64,000 nucleotides of DNA, from the NCBI GenBank assembly GCA_030408505.1, contig JAUHQI010000004.1, positions 868,001 to 932,000 on the forward strand, given 5' to 3'. The DNA is from Candidatus Sacchlamyda saccharinae (lineage in GTDB: Bacteria > Chlamydiota > Chlamydiia > Chlamydiales > Rhabdochlamydiaceae). Made by a program: the position numbers and the translations under genes. The first letter of the stretch is position 1, and each line of letters opens with the position of its first letter. Below the pieces are notes generated by a model. The model made no database searches. It had not been told where the DNA came from and saw only the letters and a list, made by a program, of their open reading frames with translations. Below, in pieces: positions 57,203 through 64,000 of this stretch.

Positions 57203-58038
57203 AACCCACAGCTCTAATGGTTTGTAAAGGCTTAATCCCCCCTGAGCTAATTTCCCTTCTATCGCCAGATGATCAAGCCCTCATTGCACAGCTCCCCCCT
57301 CCGGCACCCTTTGAGCCAGAGCACTTAAAATGGGACCTCCTCAACCATCTCCATTACTCATGGCTTGCCCCTTACTTGCGCACCCTTTCAGAAGGAGAGA
57401 TCCGCAACTTTTTGGCCGTTTTAAAAACAGATCAGACTGCTGGACTTAGCAAAGTCCTTGGGCTTGGCAACCACATCCCCTCCCTTAGCAAACTAGCCAA
57501 AGGCGGCCTGCGCAAACTCCTTCTCGAAAATGTATTGCAGGGCAAAGAACTCGTCCCCTTCGCTTTTCTACCAGCAAGTCCTTTAAACAGCCTCTTGACT
57601 CACACTCCAACTTCTTTTTCTAAACTCATCCATTTTTTGGGTCTTCACGATCTGTCCTATGAAATGCGCCAAATCATTGACACGAAAGAACTAAAAAAGA
57701 TTTTTGCGGCCCTTTCTAAAAAAGAAGGAGAGTACTTAAATACCCTCGTTTTGCATCGAGAACCCCTCGTTTTTGAGCGTTTATTTCTAAAAAACTGGGA
57801 TGGAAGCAAAGAAAACTTACACAAACTTCTCGAAGAAAGGGGAGCAAGCCGTCTCGGGCATGCACTTTATAGCGCATCAGAGAGTTTAACCTGGTACATC
57901 ACACACTCATTAGATATGCACACGGGCAATTTAATCCTCAAAAACATCAAAAAATCTACCCACGCAAGAGCAGAAGAATTGCTCTTTTCCCAAATCCAAA
58001 AAATCGAGTCCCTCTTAGCAGCCGGAGGCCTGACATGA
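57199..58038 (+). CDS. T3SS operon protein in the SctK position (CT560-like)
   Basis: A 279-residue soluble protein (start MKPTALMVCKGLIPPELISL) overlapping sctJ by 4 bp and sctL by 4 bp. No catalytic motif; it is largely helical with FLGLHDLSYEMRQIIDTKEL and RGASRLGHALYSASESLTWY. Its place between SctJ and SctL is where YscK/PscK (SctK, the cytosolic sorting-platform wheel adaptor) lies in other systems and where Chlamydia has CT560. I infer this role from position; the sequence alone does not prove it. Confidence 0.7.
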   Translation: MKPTALMVCKGLIPPELISLLSPDDQALIAQLPPPAPFEPEHLKWDLLNHLHYSWLAPYLRTLSEGEIRNFLAVLKTDQTAGLSKVLGLGNHIPSLSKLAKGGLRKLLLENVLQGKELVPFAFLPASPLNSLLTHTPTSFSKLIHFLGLHDLSYEMRQIIDTKELKKIFAALSKKEGEYLNTLVLHREPLVFERLFLKNWDGSKENLHKLLEERGASRLGHALYSASESLTWYITHSLDMHTGNLILKNIKKSTHARAEELLFSQIQKIESLLAAGGLT

Positions 58039-58661
58039 AATGGTTTTCTCTTCTCTATTCAGGAGACCTGCACCCCTCTTCAGATGAAAAGATCATTAAA
58101 GCAGAGAATTTCAGCAAGCTTCTCAGCAGTGTTGACGTGCTAGAAAAAGCACAAGAAGACGCGCAAAAGAAACTTGAAAAAACCAAAGAAGAATGTGAAA
58201 AACTTTGCGAAGAGGCCAAAAACAAAGGCTTTGATGAAGGGATCGAAAAATTTAATGAACAGATTTTCTTCCTTGATGAGCAACTCAAATCCATCAGACT
58301 GAAGTTGCAACAGATGGTCCTTCCCATCGCTCTAAAAGCTGCGAAACGGATCGTGGGCAAAGAACTAGAAATGCATCCAGAAGCGATTGTCGATATTGTC
58401 ATGCAGGCCATAGCTCCTATTTCCGAGAGCCAACAAGTGACCATCTTCGTAAATAAAGAAGACAAACAACACCTCGACAAAGAAAAGGAAAAACTCAAAG
58501 AGATCCTAAGTCAGGCCCAGAACCTTACTATCCAGGAGAGAAGTGATGTGGAGCCTGGGGGTTGCATCATCAAGACCGAAGGAGGTATGATTAATGCCAC
58601 CATCGAAAATCAATGGAAAGCGCTTGAAAGAGCGTTTGAAAAACACAAACCCAGCTCATAA
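58035..58661 (+). CDS. sctL: T3SS ATPase stator protein SctL
   Basis: This 208-residue protein has a long coiled coil in the N-terminal half (DVLEKAQEDAQKKLEKTKEE) and the YscL/FliH C-terminal domain (VLPIALKAAKRIVGKELEMH, DVEPGGCIIKTEGGMINATI). SctL dimers tether the SctN ATPase to the sorting platform and inhibit it. Overlaps of 4 bp with the preceding gene and 1 bp with sctR show tight coupling. Length is typical. Confidence 0.9.
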   Translation: MKWFSLLYSGDLHPSSDEKIIKAENFSKLLSSVDVLEKAQEDAQKKLEKTKEECEKLCEEAKNKGFDEGIEKFNEQIFFLDEQLKSIRLKLQQMVLPIALKAAKRIVGKELEMHPEAIVDIVMQAIAPISESQQVTIFVNKEDKQHLDKEKEKLKEILSQAQNLTIQERSDVEPGGCIIKTEGGMINATIENQWKALERAFEKHKPSS

Positions 58662-59467
58662 TGAAAAAACGAATTCTTTTTTTCCTCTTCTTCTTTCTCT
58701 TTATTGGAACCATCTCTGCTGTTGCCCAAGAGCCTGGTGCTGACATTGCTCAGATGCTAGAGGGCGCTGCCCAACAGCCAGCCGGTAATGAACAAGACTC
58801 CCCCAAACTCCTAACACAAATGGCCGTCTTAGCGGGCCTTTCGATCCTCCCCTTTGCCGTGATGCTCCTCACCTCTTATGTCAAAGTGGTCATCGTCCTC
58901 TCGCTTCTTCGCAACGCCCTTGGTGTGCAACAGTCCCCTCCTAACCAGGTCCTCAATGGAATTGCACTACTCGTAACCCTTTACGTAATGTTTCCGACAG
59001 GCCTTGCGATGTACAATGCTGCTGGCGATTACATCGAAAAAAACCAGCCAAAAGTACTTTTTTCGGGGCCAACAGCTACCTACATCGTCAATGTGGCAGA
59101 TAAAGCAAAAGAGCCTCTACGAGTCTTTTTGCAGAAGAACACCATTGCCAAGAACATCAACAGTTTCTATGCACTGGCCTATAAAACATTTCCAGCCGAG
59201 TATCGCTCTAAGCTTAAAGCCAATGATTTTATTATTCTCATCCCCGCCTTCATCACCTCACAACTTAAGACTGCCTTTGAAATTGGTGTGCTAGTCTATT
59301 TGCCTTTCTTTGTGATCGATCTTGTGACATCAAATATCTTGCTTGCGATGGGGATGATGATGCTCTCTCCCCTAACGATTGCATTGCCGCTCAAACTCCT
59401 CCTCCTCGTCATGGTCGACGGGTGGACTGTGATCATCCAAGGACTGACAATGTCCTTCAGAACATGA
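58661..59467 (+). CDS. sctR: T3SS export apparatus protein SctR
   Basis: A 268-residue FliP/YscR homologue. A signal peptide (RILFFLFFFLFIGTISAVAQ) and an about 30-residue periplasmic linker precede the core, which shows PFAVMLLTSYVKVVIVLSLL, GVQQSPPNQVLNGIALLVTL, ILIPAFITSQLKTAFEIGVL, FFVIDLVTSNILLAMGMMML and LLLLVMVDGWTVIIQGL. SctR is the major component of the export gate helical pore. The N-terminal extension is longer than in YscR and recalls flagellar FliP and chlamydial CdsR. The ATG shares the A of the sctL stop. Confidence 0.96.
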   Translation: MKKRILFFLFFFLFIGTISAVAQEPGADIAQMLEGAAQQPAGNEQDSPKLLTQMAVLAGLSILPFAVMLLTSYVKVVIVLSLLRNALGVQQSPPNQVLNGIALLVTLYVMFPTGLAMYNAAGDYIEKNQPKVLFSGPTATYIVNVADKAKEPLRVFLQKNTIAKNINSFYALAYKTFPAEYRSKLKANDFIILIPAFITSQLKTAFEIGVLVYLPFFVIDLVTSNILLAMGMMMLSPLTIALPLKLLLLVMVDGWTVIIQGLTMSFRT

Positions 59468-59477
59468 GGATTTAATT

Positions 59478-59753
59478 GTGGGATTTTCTGGTGAAATTTT
59501 TCAGATTACTTACCAAGCACTACTACTCATCTTGATCTTATCTGGCCCTCCGATTTTGATCAGTACGATGCTCGGTCTTTTTGTTGCCGTCTTCCAAGCC
59601 GCTACACAAATCCAAGAGCAGACCCTCTCCTTTATGGTGAAACTATTTGCCGTGATTCTTACGCTCCTCTTCCTCGGAGGCTGGCTCGGCTCGCAAATTG
59701 TCCAGTTTGCTAATAACATCTTTCTAAACTTCCCTAAATGGTCCCTCTCGTGA
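59478..59753 (+). CDS. sctS: T3SS export apparatus protein SctS
   Basis: This 91-residue, two-TM protein starts with GTG 7 nt after GAGGA. FliQ/YscS features: ITYQALLLILILSGPPILIS, GLFVAVFQAATQIQEQTLSF and PKWSLS at the end. Four SctS subunits join SctR and SctT in the export gate. It overlaps sctT by 16 bp. Confidence 0.95.
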   Translation: MGFSGEIFQITYQALLLILILSGPPILISTMLGLFVAVFQAATQIQEQTLSFMVKLFAVILTLLFLGGWLGSQIVQFANNIFLNFPKWSLS

Positions 59754-60586
59754 GTCCGACCACCGACTACGTCACCTTCCTCTTAAACCAACCCAACATG
59801 ACGCCAACGGCGCTCTTTTCCCTTTTTTTTCTCGCCCTTTTTCGCATTGCCCCCATTGTTGCCATCGCCCCCTTCCTCGGTTCTAAACTCCCCGGCGGGG
59901 TAAAAATTGGCCTAGCCATTGCCATCACCACCGTCTTTTTGCCCCAAGTCATGGCCACCAGTCCAAACACCCACTTTGCATTCAACATGGCCTACGTAGG
60001 CTACAGCCTTAAAGAAGTGCTCATGGGCTCGATCATCGCCTTCTTCTCCTCAATCCCCTTCTTCATCGCCCAAGGAGCCGGCTCGCTCATCGACTTTATG
60101 CGCGGCGCCTCTTCGCTCCAAGTGCAAGACCCAATGATGCAAAGCCAAACATCCCCCATCGGCATACTTTTCAACTACATCCTCATCGTCATCTTTTTCA
60201 ATATCGGCGGACTCTACTTTTTTCTCGAAGCCGTAAGCGAATCCTTCCGCATCATACCGATCGATAAAATGATCCCCTCTACCTTTTTCAACCTCAACCT
60301 CCCCTTCTGGAAAACGACCGTCGGCCTAATGACCCGCATCTTCGCCATCTCCATCCAGCTCGCATCGCCGGCCATTGTCGCAATCCTCATGGCCGAGATG
60401 TTTCTTGGCATCGCTAACCGCCTCGCCCCCCAAGTCCAAATCGTCTTCCTCGGCATGTCACTCAAATCCCTCCTTGGCCTCGGCCTCCTCTGGTCCGCCT
60501 GGTTTTTCATCCTCAAACAGATGGGTAAGCAATCGCTCATCTTCATCAAAGAGATCGACGACATCCTCAAATCTTTTGGAATGTGA
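59738..60586 (+). CDS. sctT: T3SS export apparatus protein SctT
   Basis: A 282-residue FliR/YscT homologue with about six TM segments: FRIAPIVAIAPFLGSKLPGG, GSLIDFMRGASSLQVQDPMM and ASPAIVAILMAEMFLGIANR. It completes the R5-S4-T1 export gate. The ATG at 59738 overlaps sctS by 16 bp; a GTG at 59750 would shorten the overlap to 4 bp. It is the last gene of the T3SS operon; no clear terminator follows, and 60587-60760 contains no supported gene. Confidence 0.93.
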   Translation: MVPLVSPTTDYVTFLLNQPNMTPTALFSLFFLALFRIAPIVAIAPFLGSKLPGGVKIGLAIAITTVFLPQVMATSPNTHFAFNMAYVGYSLKEVLMGSIIAFFSSIPFFIAQGAGSLIDFMRGASSLQVQDPMMQSQTSPIGILFNYILIVIFFNIGGLYFFLEAVSESFRIIPIDKMIPSTFFNLNLPFWKTTVGLMTRIFAISIQLASPAIVAILMAEMFLGIANRLAPQVQIVFLGMSLKSLLGLGLLWSAWFFILKQMGKQSLIFIKEIDDILKSFGM

Positions 60587-60760
60587 AAACGTCCTGCACT
60601 GGAATCATACAAAGATTTTTGTTTGACTTTTTCCAGAAAGAACTTCAAACTTTCTTTAAAACTATGAGCAAGATTTGGCTACTACAAGTGATCTGTATTA
60701 CGTGCGGTTTTCTTCTAGTCCTATGCAGCGGCTAAGTTCTCTAAGGGAAAAGGAGTCAAA

Positions 60761-61366
60761 ATGACAAACTATTTTCTATCTACGAAACAAAAAAAAGTAA
60801 GAAAAAAATGGATGATCATGATTTTTTGCTTCCCTTTTTTGTATCGAGTTCTCGAGTTATTGGGATCCGTTTTCGTTCTATCCAATAACGTTGCATTGTC
60901 TCCAACAATCCTTTTCAAGTCCGGCTGGGATATCTCTGCAGCATTGATTACTTTTTGGATTTTTTATCATTGTTCCTACAAAAAATTTGGCTTAAAACTG
61001 ATCACTTTTTGGCTTATTGTTATTCCACTTAAACAATTGCCCGAAATTTCAGAAATTGCGATTTCTGTATTCAATAATGATTGGATCCTAAATACGCTGC
61101 TCATAGCAAATATTTCTCTTCTTGTTATCTTTTATACCATCTTATTAAAAATCAGAAAAGATAACCTTTTAATACAGTCACAAGCTTTCACAACTTCTGA
61201 GAAATACTCAGAATCCTTATCCACAATTCGTGCAGCTAAAAATTTGGTTGACCTCCAACACAAATTCCAAGAAGTTATGAAGAATATTCCCCGAAAATTC
61301 TCGTTTGTTATCCTTCCTCATTATGAAGAAATGCAAAAATCACTATCGGAAGAGGGGTCAAATTAA
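60761..61366 (+). CDS. Unknown membrane protein (four predicted TM segments)
   Basis: This 201-residue protein starts MTNYFLSTKQKKVRKKWMIM after AAGGAG (6 nt). Hydrophobic segments are at about 17-40, 50-70, 77-92 and 110-130, and a charged cytosolic tail of about 65 residues follows (LSTIRAAKNLVDLQHKFQEV). No motif recognised. Its codon use is more AT-rich than the T3SS genes upstream. No functional assignment. Confidence 0.6.
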   Translation: MTNYFLSTKQKKVRKKWMIMIFCFPFLYRVLELLGSVFVLSNNVALSPTILFKSGWDISAALITFWIFYHCSYKKFGLKLITFWLIVIPLKQLPEISEIAISVFNNDWILNTLLIANISLLVIFYTILLKIRKDNLLIQSQAFTTSEKYSESLSTIRAAKNLVDLQHKFQEVMKNIPRKFSFVILPHYEEMQKSLSEEGSN

Positions 61367-61504
61367 TAAAACGCTTGCTTTAGCGGGCAAGAGAGTCTGG
61401 AGCGAGCACGGTTAGATCAACCTCTCATCTTTCTTGGTCCCCATAAAATTTATTTTATCCTCTTCTATTGCAAAAAAAAGATAGAAAGGCAACGTTGAAA
61501 AAAT

Positions 61505-62470
61505 ATGTTGTCGAAGAAGTCTGTATTTCTGCTCCTGGGTGCATCCTCTCTTTTTGCAGAAGAGGAGTGTTGCTTTAGCTACAATCCTCCTGCACGGGCC
61601 TTTGCTCCTGAATGCTGTGGGTTTTATCTCAATGTCGATCCGGTTATCTGGCAAGCAAGGGTTGGGGGTACTGGCATTGCCGTTCAAGAGAATGGACACA
61701 GCCGGGTGCAAAATCTCAACTACGATTGGGACTGGGGTTTTCGCGTTGGCATTGGAGTAAACACGAGTCACGATGCTTGGGATGTTCTCTTGCAATGGAC
61801 ACACTGGAGCACCGATGCAAAACGGGATTTTTCGGGCAGTACCAACTTTCCCCGTTTTGGACATATTGAGGAATCGGCAAATGTAGTAAGCAGCAACTGG
61901 AAACTACAGTATGATCTAATTGATTTGGAAGCTGCCAGAGAATTTTGGATCAGCTCTTGTGTTTCTATGCGCCCCTTTGGGGGCTTGCGCGCTGCTTGGA
62001 TCGATCAAAAGGAATTCGATATCGATCTGGAAGGACTGTCTAGCTATTCTAGTTATTGCATCGGGCAAAGTGATCGGTACTGGGGCATTGGAATCCGCTC
62101 GGGGCTAGATATGCAATGGGGTTTTGGCCATGGCTTTAGCTTCTTTAACGACTTTGCTGGTAATCTTCTCTACAGTTTCCATAGCGTCAAACACAAAGAA
62201 AAAGGCGACGGGGATCTCCTTTTTGATGTGAAGAACTTCTTCCACATTGGCAGCGCGATTTTCGATATGCAGCTGGGCCTGCGCTACGATTGGATCTCAT
62301 GCGATTGTTGTTATCATGTAGGATTAGATCTTGGCTGGGAGCTGCATTGGCTCCCCGGTCAAAATCAATTTCTACTCTTTGTAGACGAAGAGGTCCCCAC
62401 CAAGTATGTCTCCAACCAGGGCGACCTCGGTATCCAGGGGTACTTTCTCAAAGTCCGCTTCGATTTTTAG
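61505..62470 (+). CDS. Outer-membrane beta-barrel protein, Legionella-type MOMP family
   Basis: A 321-residue protein with a signal peptide (LSKKSVFLLLGASSLFAEE), a Cys-rich start of the mature protein (CCFSYNPPARAFAPECCGFY) and alternating aromatic beta strands (DWDWGFRVGIGVN, WDVLLQWTHWSTDAKR, YWGIGIRSGLDMQWGF). It ends in phenylalanine (LKVRFDF), the BAM-recognition end. The FYLNVDPVIWQA motif is typical of the Legionella_OMP-like porins that I recall as expanded in Simkania and Waddlia. Cysteines suggest disulfide cross-linking in the chlamydial outer-membrane complex. Confidence 0.8.
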   Translation: MLSKKSVFLLLGASSLFAEEECCFSYNPPARAFAPECCGFYLNVDPVIWQARVGGTGIAVQENGHSRVQNLNYDWDWGFRVGIGVNTSHDAWDVLLQWTHWSTDAKRDFSGSTNFPRFGHIEESANVVSSNWKLQYDLIDLEAAREFWISSCVSMRPFGGLRAAWIDQKEFDIDLEGLSSYSSYCIGQSDRYWGIGIRSGLDMQWGFGHGFSFFNDFAGNLLYSFHSVKHKEKGDGDLLFDVKNFFHIGSAIFDMQLGLRYDWISCDCCYHVGLDLGWELHWLPGQNQFLLFVDEEVPTKYVSNQGDLGIQGYFLKVRFDF

Positions 62471-62512
62471 CGATTGAAAATAAGCGACTTGCGGTTTTGC
62501 CACTTGCTAATA

Positions 62513-62530
62513 AGTAACAGATTTGTTACT
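62513..62530 (+). promoter_or_regulatory. Perfect inverted repeat upstream of the AAA ATPase gene
   Basis: AGTAACA and TGTTACT are separated by 4 bp and end 9 bp before the ATG at 62540, in place of an SD. This is either an operator at the transcription start or a hairpin near the initiation codon. Confidence 0.5.
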
Positions 62531-62539
62531 AATGTAGAC

Positions 62540-63688
62540 ATGAACAAACCGAAAAACCCTTTTAGATTTGGTGATCCTGTAGCAGGAGATTACTTCCTCC
62601 CTCGACCAGAGCTAGAAAATGCTGTATCTCAATTTTTGGAAAATCGGATCCATGTAGTTCTCAATGGGCCAAGACGTTTAGGCAAAACTTCTTTTGTCCT
62701 GAACTTGCTTGAAAAATTCGAAGAAGAGAAATATACCTGTTTCTTTGTCGATATTTTTAACATCACTTCTCATAGAGATTTCCTTCAGCAAGTTCTGCGC
62801 AGTTTAAGACAAAAAAAGAGATGGAAAAGTCAGCTCCTGGAAATTCTCCGCTCTATCCCTCAACTCAGACCAAAGTTTTCAGCTGATGTAGATGCTCACA
62901 CTGGCCAACAATCTCTTGGATTCTCGTTGGATACCACTTCAGAAAAAGACGTGAAAGAGCTCATTCAAGATGTGCTTTCTAGCTTAGCAAAGCTGAGTGG
63001 CAAGGTCATCTTTGTCATTGACGAATTTCAAAAAATTGCCGAGATCGATGATCAGGGCTGGCTAGAAGCCACTCTTCGAACCCATATGCAACAACTGAAA
63101 AACACCTCTTTTCTTTTTACCGGATCAAGGAAAAGCATCATTTATGACATGCTCAATAACGCCTCCCGTCCCCTATATCGTTCATGCCAGCTAATAGAAT
63201 TCCCCACCTTCGGCCTAGAGTTTGATGATTGGGTCCTGCACCGCTTTGAGAGTGTTGGTATTTCTTGTGAGAAGGTAGCGATTACCCATCTAAGGGATCT
63301 TGTACAAAACATTCCTAACTATGTGCAAATGGTTTGCTTCCATCTCGTTGCACGAAATGTTGAGGAGATTACAAAAGAAGAGGTGGAAAAAACACTGAAG
63401 AAAGTAGCGAGGCAAAATTCTTACACCTATCAAACTCTATTGAACACTCTTTCTAAAACCCAACAACGGACCCTCCGCCTTGCGGCAACAGAGAAGAAAC
63501 AACTCTTTGCAAAAGAGTTTCTTGCAAGATATGAAATTGCCAGTACTCCTGCTCTTGCTTCTTCTCTTAAATCTTTGAAGGAGAAGAAGATTTTAGATGA
63601 AGAGGGAGCGAGCAAGGGCTCTGTGATCTTTGATGATCCCCTCTTCGCCTATTGGCTATCCTTGCAGGCTTTTGCGAGCCTTGTTTAG
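62540..63688 (+). CDS. AAA ATPase (archaeal-type/STAND-like) with winged-helix C-terminus
   Basis: This 382-residue protein starts MNKPKNPFRFGDPVAGDYFL; the upstream in-frame extension has no SD. Walker A is NGPRRLGKTSF (about 39-49), Walker B is KVIFVIDEFQKI, sensor FLFTGSRKS follows, and a C-terminal winged-helix region (SKTQQRTLRLAATEKKQLFA) ends ILDEEGASKGSVIFDDPLFA. This is the architecture of the archaeal-type ATPase family (COG1672-like), often mobile or in defence/stress contexts; function is unknown. No nuclease domain fused. The stop overlaps by 33 bp the 3' end of sufS on the other strand. Confidence 0.75.
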   Translation: MNKPKNPFRFGDPVAGDYFLPRPELENAVSQFLENRIHVVLNGPRRLGKTSFVLNLLEKFEEEKYTCFFVDIFNITSHRDFLQQVLRSLRQKKRWKSQLLEILRSIPQLRPKFSADVDAHTGQQSLGFSLDTTSEKDVKELIQDVLSSLAKLSGKVIFVIDEFQKIAEIDDQGWLEATLRTHMQQLKNTSFLFTGSRKSIIYDMLNNASRPLYRSCQLIEFPTFGLEFDDWVLHRFESVGISCEKVAITHLRDLVQNIPNYVQMVCFHLVARNVEEITKEEVEKTLKKVARQNSYTYQTLLNTLSKTQQRTLRLAATEKKQLFAKEFLARYEIASTPALASSLKSLKEKKILDEEGASKGSVIFDDPLFAYWLSLQAFASLV

Positions 63689-64000
63689 AGCTTCGATGAG
63701 GCGGTCGATCTCATCAAGTGTGTTAAAGGGGGCAAAGGAGACTCGGTTTGTGCCGGTAAGGCCGAAGCGAGCCAGAAGGGGCTGGGCGCAGTGGTGCCCG
63801 GTTCGGATGGCTATCCCTTCTAGGTCGAGTAAGGTGCCTAGGTCTAGGTGATGGATTCCTTCGATTACGAAGCTGATGATTCCTGATTTTTCTTTTGCTG
63901 TCCCAATGATTTTTAGGTTTGGGATTTCTTGTAGTTTTTCTGTTGCGTAAGTTAGGAGCTGGTGTTCGTGGGACTGGATGTGCTCGAAGCCGAGGGACTC
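63656..64000 (-). CDS. sufS: SufS-type cysteine desulfurase, 3' part
   Basis: The reverse strand is open from the window end to a TAG at 63656 and encodes the last 114 residues of a class V aminotransferase. It contains the SufS active-site region GIAIRTGHHCAQPLLARFG with the catalytic Cys, preceded by SGIISFVIEGIHHLDLGTLL and followed by NRVSFAPFNTLDEIDRLIEA. SufS moves sulfur from cysteine to the SUF Fe-S assembly machinery. This intact enzyme contrasts with the degenerate NifS-NifU fusion at 40983. The rest of the suf operon would lie beyond the window. Confidence 0.9.
   Translation of the reverse strand, partial: ESLGFEHIQSHEHQLLTYATEKLQEIPNLKIIGTAKEKSGIISFVIEGIHHLDLGTLLDLEGIAIRTGHHCAQPLLARFGLTGTNRVSFAPFNTLDEIDRLIEALNKARKSLQG

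Noticed and set aside
60664-60735. 23-codon hydrophobic ORF (MSKIWLLQVICITCGFLL...) after sctT
   Set aside because: It could be a tiny membrane peptide, but it has no SD or promoter that I can support, and chance is likely at this length.

Overview
The window looks like a chromosomal segment of a chlamydia-related bacterium (order Parachlamydiales in the broad sense; a Waddlia- or Simkania-like lineage is my best guess, from memory of those groups). The evidence is chlamydial gene order in several blocks (znu-type ABC operon near rplU-rpmA-obg; tsp-rpsL-rpsG-fusA-rpsJ; nifU/nifS-gpmA-rluB with birA-rodA; sctJ-K-L-R-S-T), a chlamydia-type S12 protein, glycogen phosphorylase, a non-flagellar type III secretion (T3SS) apparatus and an outer-membrane protein resembling the Legionella-type MOMP family.

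Layout. 1-4.2 kb: metal ABC importer, an antisense operon of three tiny basic proteins, then rplU-rpmA-obg. 4.1-11.2 kb: membrane and envelope genes (two MFS transporters around an anchored DRGH nuclease, a PAP2/haloperoxidase-type lipoprotein, a DUF2254 protein, a BON-MscS channel). 11.2-20.5 kb: an accessory stretch with dispersed repeats, gene remnants, an AlbA-type regulator, a DUF952-deformylase fusion and several secreted hydrolase or unknown proteins. 20.5-26.5 kb: a 1715-residue Rhs/YD-repeat protein with a C-terminal toxin-like tail and a 4-bp-overlapping small gene that is a good immunity candidate, beside a truncated Na+-symporter gene. 26.8-31.0 kb: a 4.2-kb island integrated at tRNA-Phe, with an integrase whose catalytic tyrosine is replaced by histidine. 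31-36.5 kb: tsp and the str ribosomal operon. 36.5-53.6 kb: cell shape (rodA), biotin ligase, a degenerate NifS-NifU fusion, gpmA, rluB, PiT phosphate uptake, an amino-acid binding protein, glgP, sthA and unknown proteins. 53.6-56.2 kb: a glycosyltransferase operon with a degenerate phosphoribosyltransferase. 56.3-60.6 kb: T3SS core operon. 60.7-64 kb: membrane protein, porin-like protein, AAA ATPase and the 3' end of sufS.

Three patterns cut across genes. (1) A roughly 168-bp MITE-like element with a 21-bp terminal inverted repeat occurs in four states (two full, one internally deleted, one half) and in one place supplies the last codons of a gene. (2) Several genes (nuclease, DUF2254, birA, rluB, perhaps rodA) have a sigma70-type promoter whose -10 box ends only 6-10 nt before the ATG and have no Shine-Dalgarno, implying leaderless mRNAs beside ordinary SD-led genes. 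(3) Several enzyme-family proteins lack catalytic residues (integrase Tyr, alpha/beta-hydrolase Ser, NifS Lys and Cys, OPRT loop), suggesting either repurposing or decay.

All functional calls come from reading motifs and from memory of the families; no database search was run.
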